From assembly GCA_963966185.1 (NCBI GenBank), contig CAWZYM010000242.1, positions 1,456,001-1,520,000 on the forward strand: 64,000 nt of DNA, read 5' to 3'. Source of the DNA: Rhabditoides inermis (taxonomy: Eukaryota > Nematoda > Chromadorea > Rhabditida > Rhabditidae). Made by a program: the position numbers and the translations under genes. This document shows positions 1 through 9,357 of this stretch, in pieces (the stretch's first letter is position 1; the number at the start of each line of letters is the position of its first letter). The notes under the pieces were generated by a model. The model saw only the letters and a list, made by a program, of their open reading frames with translations, had not been told where the DNA came from and searched no databases.

Positions 1-495
1 TGGGAAAGATGCATTCGAATACGTAAGTATCCAGGTTTCAGGATTTTAGAGGGTCCTAATTAGCCTTTACTATCATTGCCATATTGAGTCATTGTCCCGC
101 CGTTTCATCTCCACATCATCTCTCATCCCATCTGTACTTCCTAGGCAGACATAAATTAACTCATATTTCAGCTTTTTCAGCTTTTAGAACAGTCTCGCCG
201 TCTAGCGCGGATCGCGTGGAGCAGACGTCTTCACCCCTCTCCCCTCCCCTCCCCTCCCCACCCCTCCCCTCTCTGCAGCCGGGACGACGTCTACCTCGCC
301 CAGGGGGACAGCTCGCGCGATCTCCATCCCATTGCCCCACACATAAACCCCAGTGATGATAGATAGTAGTGTTTCTGTACATGTACATGTGATGCAACCG
401 CCGGAATAAAGCCGTGTCCTCCGTGTCCTCCCCTTTCGGTGCCTGGTGAGTGAAAACGGTCGTTTTCACGTAGTGTAACGGAGTGAAAAGATACA
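1..495. other. No gene recognised; C-rich tract
   Basis: I see no supportable coding exon here. A simple C/T-rich tract (CCCCT units) lies around 230-275. A donor-like GTAAGT near 25 followed by TTTCAG near 37 could belong to a gene that starts left of the window, but there is too little to call an exon. Confidence 0.4.
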
Positions 496-1410
496 ATGTA
501 CAGTGGTAGTCTCAATACGACTATGAAGCTACTGTGGTCAGACGATACGTTTATCCAGACAGTGTTTTGGAATCTACTCGAATACGTTGCAATCACTTGG
601 ATAGGGCCGCAACAAGCGAGCACCTGTGATAAGAAAGAGCTGTGTGCGAGATATCTGAATGATGAGAATATTGGATACCGTATCGGATCGTACGGTGGAC
701 AGACAAACATGATGCGAAACTGCAGAGAGGCAGTGCGCCATATGAGGAGGTCACTTCACCTGTTTGAGGTGAAATGGATCGATAATCAGCTGGTTGTCGA
801 GATACAAGCGACACCGACTAGCAAGAGACACAACAACATCCAAGACATAATCGTGGCAGCCGCGGAAAAGGCGGCGGTGAATCGAAATGCCTGGATCGAG
901 ACAGACACTCGCAACTCGATCGATGGCGGCAATTTGCGGCCGGACATTGTGTTGTCGAGAGAGAGTGAAAAGCAAGTGGTGATTTTGGATGTGCGCGTTT
1001 CATTCGGAAATGGAATCGCCTCATTCGAACGCGCCGCGACTGATAAGATCACGAAATACACGGCTATTGCTGAAACGTACAAGGCATTGGGATATACTGT
1101 GTCCGTCCATCCATTCCTGGTCAGCTCTCTAGGAGACTACTGGAAAGAGAATGATGAAGCGATGAGATCACTGGGAATACCCAAGTCAGAGTGGAGTGAG
1201 CTCATCTCTCAGATTCAGGGAGAGACACTCGAATACTCGAAAGCAATCTACTACATGCATACAATGGGGGAGGCGTATTCTGTCAGCGAGGCGAGACGCT
1301 TTCTCGCTGAGGCACTCTCTCTCTCTTCGCTCGCTCAAGTGCTAATCTCTCTCTCTTCCAGTGCCGCCGGCACGAGAGGCCGGCCGGACTCATTGCCGAC
1401 CTACCTCTGA
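496..1410 (+). mobile_element. R2/R4-type non-LTR retrotransposon, C-terminal endonuclease fragment
   Basis: A 304-codon open frame without introns, unlike the intron-rich genes around it. The middle reads RPDIVL, then about 15 residues later VVILDVRVSFGN, then a lysine/tyrosine-rich KITKYTAIAETYKALGY. This P-D...(I/V)-x-D-V...K..KY pattern is that of the restriction-like endonuclease found at the C-terminus of R2, R4 and NeSL-clade retrotransposons, which nicks target DNA. No reverse transcriptase is visible upstream, so this is a 5'-truncated copy, as is usual for target-primed insertions. The first ATG is arbitrary, since the frame is simply open from about there. The C-terminal 50 residues run into low-complexity serine-rich sequence and may lie outside the true protein. 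The clade assignment is from motif memory only. Confidence 0.7.
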
Positions 1411-1576
1411 TCTACCGCGGACGCTGATTGGCCGATAGAAGACTCGAGAGCGCGCGCCGCCGACTACATAAGCCGACCGCGCGACCATTCGAGGCTTCAG
1501 TATGAGTGCGGCTGATCAAGCTCTCTGAGAGCATCGGTCTCACGACCATGGCTTGTTATCGCCGCCCCAAGTCACT

Positions 1577-2072
1577 CATCCCCTTTTACCGCGTGGTGTC
1601 ATAAATACTTTGTGTGCACTCGTGTCGTGGTACTATTCTCTTCCGCGGGACTGTAGATGGATCTTTGGGGTGTCGTTGCCTGCCTCGCTCTGCTCGCTCG
1701 TCTCCTCCACAATCGAGCCTCTGGGTCGAGTGTGTTCTAGTTTGTCTAGGCCTCTCACCTGATGGAGGAGTGTCCTTGGGCAAGACGTGATTCATCTTCG
1801 GATGCGGTCACATCCTTCTGAATGAGAGGTTTTGGATGTCATAGAGATTCCTAGAATGACATGGCCCATAATCCCCCTGCTAGATACTCACACGAGCCGA
1901 AAGGCTCGCAGTGGAATCCCTACCGAGAGGTTGATCGACCGAGGGAGGAACACAACGACCAAGGAGAGATCACCGACTATCAAACCGCGCCACGTCCAGC
2001 CGTAATATCAATAACATGAAAGGAACACAAGTGCACGAACACGTTTATGATACCACGCGGTAAAAGGGGTTG
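1577..2072. mobile_element. Inverted-repeat-bounded element, about 0.5 kb
   Basis: CCCCTTTTACCGCGTGG at 1580-1596 continues for about 29 bases, and its reverse complement occurs at 2041-2069 with only a few mismatches. The arms enclose about 430 bp without a gene. It could be a short non-autonomous DNA transposon, or a structured 3' region belonging to the retrotransposon just upstream. I could not find a convincing target-site duplication. Confidence 0.45.
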
Positions 2073-2551
2073 GCGGCCGGACCTCCACACCCAACCCGCC
2101 CCACATCAACACCTCCCCCCAACCATTGAGATTGATAATAAATCTCTTTTATAGCATGGGAAACTTTGATAACTTTATTGCTCATAATTCATTCTTTCAA
2201 TTTTTGAGTTATCGTTACCCCCTCGATCTGCTTTATTTGACTTGCAAATGACCCTCATTTCCCTGAAATCAGGCCGCTGTGATCGGTGTTGTGGAATGGT
2301 GTTGCGCAGGTTGATAGCGCGAGAGGAAGTCTACAAATAAGAAGCGACAGATGAATGCAATAGTGGGACGAGGCACGAGTCTCTTGCATTCTTGCAGCAC
2401 TCGCCAAACTACACTCGTTCTTCTCTCGCATTCGGCAGAGACCAGTGTTCTTGCGAGAGTGAGTTGGTTGCCTCTAGCGACGCCCGCGACGCGCACTCAC
2501 CAAAACAACCATCCCAGCCGGCGTGTTGATTATCAACTTTCTTCATGAACA
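2073..2551. other. Intergenic, upstream of the first EGAS-like gene
   Basis: No coding exon recognised. The region is C-rich near 2080-2130 and AT-rich around 2150-2200. It contains the presumed promoter of the gene starting at 2552, but I see no clear core promoter motif. Confidence 0.4.
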
Positions 2552-5500
2552 ATGTTCCCATATTTCGTGATTACTCTGATTCTTCGATTCAACCCGTCAA
2601 ACGCTTTAGTTGAAGTAGGTTTTTTGTAAGAGATTTTAATTAAAGTACACCTGTATTTTTTAGACTAAACCGATTGAGGGGGAGATGTTCGAACAGACGA
2701 TCAGCCCAGTGAAGTACACTGCGAACACGAAGGACACCGAACAAGTGCTACTGGGAGAAACGACGCCGAGCCAATTCGTGCAGGGAGAGCCGTTGTCGAT
2801 GGGGACGAAAGCGTTTACAGATGCTCCGTTCCAGTCGGTGGCGACCGACTTGGTGAAGGAGAGCACGGCTGACACTCAGTTGTACGCAGTCAGCACCGAT
2901 ACTATCTATATGGGCACGACCAGCACATCTGCACCGGCAACCATTACCACGACGACACCGACCCCTGCTACGACGACGCCATCTCCAGCCACGACGACGC
3001 CAATTCCTGTGACGTCACCAACCACTGCTACGACGACACAAACTCCGGCCACGACGACTCCAATTCCTGTGACGTCGCCAACCCCTGCTACGACGACGCC
3101 ATCTCCAGCCACGACGACGCCAATTCCTGTGACGTCACCAACCCCTGCTACGACGACACAAACTCCGGCAACGACGACGTCTACAACAACGACTACCACT
3201 ACTACCACCACGACGACGACGACGACTCCCTCGGAGTGCTCGTTTGGTCCGTGCTCGCATTTCGACGTGAATGCGACGTGTACTGATGACGAGGAAAGCG
3301 GCTACTGGTGCACCTGCTCCGCCGATTGGAGCGGCCGCCATTGCGAGAACAGTGAGCGATGCTCGCACGCGTTTCGAAATCGCCTCGTGTTACAGACGTT
3401 CTCGTCAAGGACATACTCGTCAGCATATTCGATAAAATGGATCCGTCGGAAGCGGCCGAAATGGTGCAGGTATGAGTTGGCGAAGGGGTGTTGTGGTGCA
3501 GCGTGGTCTTGCAGGAGTTGGTGGAGAACCCGTCTCTGGTGAAGGACGTGGTGCCTTTCCTGTTCGACGACCTCGGCGACGACGGGCGCTCGGCGATGAG
3601 CTGGGACGCCAGCGACATCTTCGTCTGGGCCACCTACGAACAGAAGAACATCGACGTGACGTAAGTAGTCGTGGCGGCAGTGAGTTCATACGATCAACCT
3701 TTGCTCTCGCCTGCGGGAGACGGGCATGAATTGGTCATTTCTGCGGGGGACACGACAGAATGGTGGTTTGTTGCAGGAAGGAGCTGGTACCACTTAACGA
3801 CATCTCGCTAGGCAACTGTTTCACGTTCAATGGCAAGAATGCAAGCACGCGATATCTGGCTCGCATGAGTGGAAGGGAGGGGGGTGGGTGGATGGGGGAG
3901 CGACTGGAATGAACCGACGTGACAGGTTTCCAACTGGAGACGCGGATGAACAGGGAGGAGTACCTGTACTGGGTCGAGCCCTCGGCCATGTACATATTCA
4001 TACACACTGCCGACACCAGCATCACTGCAGGTCAGCAATGCCTTCGTTTTTTCTATCACACTTTGTATCCATCTAGTCGTTGTAACTCAACTGTATAGTA
4101 ACACGTAGAGTAACGTTTTTAGAAGACAAGTTTCAGAATCCCCTCGTTTGTCGGCTCGGAGTGGCACCGACGTCGACATTCGAGTGACCAGATCGGATTA
4201 CAGGTCAGGATTTCGATCGATCAATTTGAGAAGAGTTGTGGTGAGATAAGAAACATCCCGAAGTTCAGTCGTCTCGGCGGCGTGTACGGTAGATGCATCC
4301 GCGATAAGAGCGAAGTCAAGAGCTACTACTATGAAGGAGCGTACACTACAGACGTGAGTGACAAAATATGATTATTATACGAATTCTGTATCAGAAAAAA
4401 TAACAAGTAAGAATGTATATCAGGGCTGCATTCGGTCATGCTACCAAGACGTGATGCAACGCGAGTGTGGCTGCATGGACCCGCGATATCCCTTCCCCAA
4501 AACGGCCATGCTATGTGGAGCACCACAACGTACGCTTCCTCCTGTATACATATGTTATCATCAACACAATATTTAGGTGGTTGCATCGAGCATTTCATAG
4601 CGAAAAACAGCGACCCGGCTGGCTGGTCGGACTGCGACTGCCCTCAAGCATGCAAGAACACAGAGTTCACTGTCGAATGGTCCGTCATTGCGCTCATGGA
4701 ACAGGTTAGTTTTACTTCTTACGATAAACAAAGTCAAACTGTTTTCAGCCGCAAAACTGCGAGTACCGGATGACAGATCAGGAGCGGAAAGATGCCGAGC
4801 AGGAGTATTTGAACAGAGGAAAGAGGAAGAAGAAGAGGACGATGACCGTGTGCACGCCAATCACTGACGCACCCACCACTTCTGCGCCAATCACCCCTCC
4901 TGCGCCAGGCACCACGTCTGCGCCAGCCACTACGACGACGATAGCGGCCCCTACGACTACCACAACTACCACAACGTCTTCCACCACACAAGTGACTCGT
5001 TCCACAACAACTACTACTTCCCTGTCAACTACCACCACCAGGTCTGCCCCGTCCACGACTGATGGAGGGGGAGGCGGGGGCTGGCCTGGCTGGCCCCCAT
5101 GGACCACCACCACAACTACAACCCAGCCGACGAGTAGTGCCGCTTCCACCACCACCACTCCCTGGCTTACCACTCCCACCCTGCCCCCCACCTTCCTCCC
5201 CACCACTCCAGCTGCTCCCAAGCTGCCTGGCTGGGGATCGTCGACCACCACACCCGCACCGTCCGGCGGAGACGCGACCACCACCAAAGTCCGTGACATC
5301 AGCACCACATCCACTCCTATTGTCACCACCACGTCTGCTGGTGGTTCTGCATTGGGTGGGGGTGGAGGTGTTGGTGGCGATGGTGATGGGGGTGAGAAGG
5401 GGGGTGGTGGTGGTCTGTGGGCCGGAATAGGGAGTCGCAGGAAGCGCGACTCCGGCGGGACGGGCAATGGGAATGGGTACGGGAACGGCGGCAGTCCGCC

Positions 5501-6286
5501 CGGACAGCAGTCGACCACCACGCCGGGTCCTTCCACCACCACCACGACGTCCGCAGCAACGACGTCCGCGTCTCCGCTCACCACACCGACGACACCCGGC
5601 TGGACGACGACGGGCATGGAGTGTCACGACGTGGAGGCGAGTCACTGTCACTTATTTTGTCAAAAAATTGTACTTTTCTGCCTAAAGTGTATAGTGGACA
5701 GACTCATTTTGTAGGGCTGGAAAGGGTCGGAGAACTCAAATAGAGCTACAGACATATTCTCCTAGCCCTCTCGCTTTTCTGGGAGTTGTGTTTCTGACCA
5801 ATTCCGTTCCGAAACGAGTGTTTCATGTAACGGCGAGTGTTTGCAGGTTGAGGAGGACGGGGGCGCTGTGGAGACCCCGTCCAGCAACTACACCGACTGC
5901 GTGGACGCGTGGTACGACACGGTGCGGGTGACAATCAGCATGCCCACGCTCGGATCCAAGATATTCACGGAGGTACCGGCCATGGATGTGAGTGGGCTGC
6001 CTGCTTACACCCACGTTGCCACGTGCCAGTGACGCTTTCATGTTGTGAGAGCGTTTTGCAATTGCATGTTGTGAGAGCGTTTTGCGAACGAGGAGACGAA
6101 ACATCACATTATTGCGAATACGCTCCCGCTTCATGAACATTGTTTTTTTTTCAGTTGAACAAGTTCATCTCGTATTTGGGAGGCATCTTGGGCGTGCTGT
6201 GTGGCATCTCCATCTGGACATTTATCGAATTCGGAATGCTCTTCATGAAAGTGTTCTCTCTCGTTGCATGCAACAAAAACCTGTAG
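2552..6286 (+). CDS. EGAS-like DEG/ENaC protein 1 (one EGF, mucin-like insert)
   Basis: Multi-exon gene. Exon 1 (2552-2614) encodes a signal peptide, MFPYFVITLILRFNPSNA. Exon 2 (2664-3351) holds a Thr/Pro stalk of repeated ATTTPIPVTSP-type units and one EGF domain ending WSGRHCEN. Then come the family linker (VVPFLF...MSWD at about 3560-3660), the ASC entry motif [13 protein letters not shown] (about 3790-3840), KSYYYEGAYTTD, the Cys-rich CMDPRYP exon (about 4430-4530), and DCDCPQAC. Last is a membrane helix, ISYLGGILGVLCGISIWTF, with the GxS filter-like motif, then a tail ending in TAG at 6284. DEG/ENaC channels are trimeric, amiloride-sensitive cation channels of the plasma membrane. No first transmembrane helix is visible. 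A roughly 260-residue Thr/Gly-rich insert, absent from the three paralogues, sits in the ectodomain. One intron near 5638 appears to need a GC donor. Confidence 0.8.
4857..5640 (+). other. Mucin-like Thr/Pro/Gly insert with furin-type site, inside EGAS-like 1
   Basis: This exon codes for a Thr/Ser/Pro-rich tract, a Gly-rich tract (about 5340-5430), then SRRKRDS (5433-5450), then more Thr-rich sequence. The composition suggests dense O-glycosylation, and RRKR fits a furin-type cleavage site. The three paralogues go directly from the CPQAC exon to the short C-terminal ectodomain, so this is a gain in one gene. It is an inference that it is translated as one exon; the frame is open throughout. 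Confidence 0.65.
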
Positions 6287-6340
6287 CCAGACGAGCTATT
6301 GTTGTACCTTATATTGTATTAGACAAAGTGGCAAAGACAC

Positions 6341-6346
6341 AATAAA
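6341..6346 (+). terminator. Polyadenylation signal of EGAS-like 1
   Basis: AATAAA lies 55 bases after the stop codon of the gene ending at 6286, a normal spacing for cleavage and polyadenylation. Confidence 0.6.
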
Positions 6347-6708
6347 GGAGTTCCTGTTTGCTGTTGTCCTGGGTGTGTTTTTACATGTTCGTTTGCTACC
6401 ATGTTCCGGGTGTCTTGGTGACATGGTGCATGGCGCACGTGAGACAAAGCCGCCTAATTCGCCTTCGCGGAAACGGGGAAGATAGTAATTGTGACGCGTT
6501 TTTCAGCATTGTTACTGGGGGTTACGTCCAGCGTGCAAACGAACAGAGAACAAAAACCAGGACCAGCCGGCAGACAATGGGTGCAGTCTTATTCCAGAGA
6601 GCCCGCCAAAGACGAAAGACTTAAGATTACCGCTCGTGCAACCCGGATGACTGCGAATCTAGCGGTGCGTCAACATATGGTTTTGTTTATTACTATTGCT
6701 TTACAGCT

Positions 6709-9311
6709 ATGATGCTTCTGACATATTGCACGTTCACAGTCATTCTCAAAATGGTACACACGGTAAGCCTAACCTAACGAGTTTGCATTATGCAGACTAT
6801 GATTTCAGGAAAGCACAACTCCATACGGATGTGAAAACTATGGGTACTGTCCCCCCGGACATAGGTTAGTTCGCCGATGTACGTTTGTAAATACGTATTC
6901 TAGGACAACCGTGAACGGAGTGACCACATGCACAGCAGGTCAATGCAAGTGTAACGAGGGTAGCAGCGGCACGAACTGCGAAATTCGTGAGTCAGACTAG
7001 ACATCTCGGAAACAGACCCTCCGAAATACACTGAGAAAATGTCTTTGTATCATTAGGTAACTTTTTTATGCATGATCGAATACCCGTTGTTGCAGTGTCG
7101 TCGCCCTGCTCCGTGTCCTCCTGTCCCTCGCTCGGCCAATGGAAGTGCGTGGATGGGGTGGGGGCGACAGAGTGCAACTGCGCCCCCGGATACAAGGGCA
7201 GCCACTGCGAGATCGGTAGGCCGCCATGTCCGCGAGCGATCACCACAGCCCTTCAGCCCTTCCCTCCAACTGCGAAAGCCACACCTGCTTCAACGGCGGC
7301 ACGTGTGTGTCCACCCAGACGGACTGGACATGCACCTGTCCCACCGGATACACCGGACCGCAGTGTCAATGTATGTCCGAGAGGGGGAGACAATGCAAGT
7401 ATGGATGTTGTGGCTGCAGACGGGTTCGCGTCCAACCTGAACTGCTGTCCGTTCCCGCTCTTCGCGTGTGGGAGTGCAGTGTGGGCTGCAAGCGGGGCTC
7501 TCACGGTGTGTCAATGCCCCTCTGGAAGAGGAGGATCGGAGTGCGGGCTGACAATTCTCTGTGAGTGAAGGGGAGGTTTCGTGGTGCTCTTGTGGGTAAG
7601 ACAGGCGAAGAAGTAGTAAGTAGTAAAGGCTGTAGGATAGGCAAGTACATGAGCAGTGGGGGCTGTAGGTTCGGCGTGTGCAGGAGTGGAGGCATGTATG
7701 AGCCTTGCTTGCAGTCAACCTGTGTTCGTCCACTTCGTGTGACCCGGCGCACGGTTTCTGCCAGCCGAACATGCTGAGTGCCGACTGCGTGTGCGCCACC
7801 GGATGGACCGGCAGCGACTGCTCCCGAAGTATGCTATTGAATATTACGATTCATTATCAATGTTTTCTGTTATGAAGTTACTATCGCTTTATAGTAATGT
7901 TTTCAGTTTTCACATTGTAAGATATAACGAGTACTATCACATTCCGGCAGGAACCGTGCCGCCCTTGGACCCGTGTGGCGATCTCTCGTGCGGGGCTGGC
8001 ACATGTGTGGTGTCCGCGGATGGGGACAGGGCACATTGCAGCTGCCCCGTGGGGTAGGTTCTGAAATTCACTTAAAGTCTCACTGCTACTACATCTAATC
8101 GTTGGGCTATGGTGCAGTGTCATTGCCCCCCCCCCCCTTCCGCAGAGTAATCTTTTAAATCGGGGGATGGATCATTTTACCTTTTTACTACATCTAATTC
8201 ACTGCTATGCAGCTCAAAATTCACTTAAAAAATTTCTATCGCTGCCTAGTGATGGCTATGGTTTTTATGTGTAGGTTCACGGGCGCGTCGTGTTCTCCGC
8301 TGGACGCGTGTTCGCCTAAGCCGTGTGGGAACGCGGGCGTGTGCTCTCTGACTGCCTCCAGCCCCTTCTACTCATGCACCTGTCTCACATACTACACGGG
8401 ACAGCACTGCGAACGTGAATCTATTTTTACGGTGTGGTTAGTGTATCAAACGTGGAACAAGTAGCAAGACAATGTAGTAATTGGAAGTCCCTTTTTCAGA
8501 CTCGAACGCGTGCCTGTTGCAGCCGTGTGTGAATGGTGGTACGTGTGCTAATGTGTTAAATGGGCTGAACTCGACGTACGAGTGCACGTGCCAGGCTGGA
8601 TGGACGGGCACGGACTGCGAGACCGGTCGGTAATCCTCCTACAAGTTTCATGGCGCACTTTCCCAATCATTCATGGAAAGACAGTTCATGAAAGTAGAAA
8701 CGTCCTCTCGTTCTATCAAACTTCCTCACTCATTGTCTACCACTCGAACACACTACAAACGTTTGCCCGTCGGCAGAAAACTGCTTGAGCGCGGCACATG
8801 AATAATTGGTTCCATGGCTGCAAAGCTTGTAGCAGAGACCACAATATCACAATAAGATCTCCTAAAAATGTCTACATACACAGTGTGTTGGCTATCGATC
8901 TGTGTTTTGAGAGATCGACGAGTGTGAGGCGGGTCCGTGTGAGAACGGGGCGACGTGCACTGATCTACTGGCAGACTACGCATGCACATGCGTCACCGGC
9001 TGGACAGGAAGGGACTGCCACATCGGCGAGTAGACTGTCATTGTAAGAAATTATGAACAAATATTCTAGATATCGACGATTGTGCGGTGATTGAGGTGGT
9101 GAATGGAACACAGCAGGTGAGAACGGAGAGATTTGCCTCTTCTTCCTCGCCGAAATGAATGTTAGCATAAAACAGGGTTTGGTTTCAGATGGTGAATCCA
9201 TGCCGGGTGCTCGACCCCGCGGCAGTGTGCAATGACATGCTGAATGGGTACACGTGCACATGCGGGCCAGACTGGACGGACACACGGTGTGACATGAGTG
9301 AGTGGAGAGGG

Positions 9312-9357
<46 letters not shown>

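Noticed and set aside
4778..5617. 279-codon minus-strand frame opposite the mucin-like exon
   Set aside because: Val-rich shadow of Thr (ACC/ACG) codons on the plus strand.
6358..6708. Possible upstream coding exons of EGAS-like 2 (ALLLGVTSSVQTNREQ...)
   Set aside because: No ATG gives a good leader without forced splicing, whereas the ATG at 6709 gives a signal peptide that splices directly to the first EGF.
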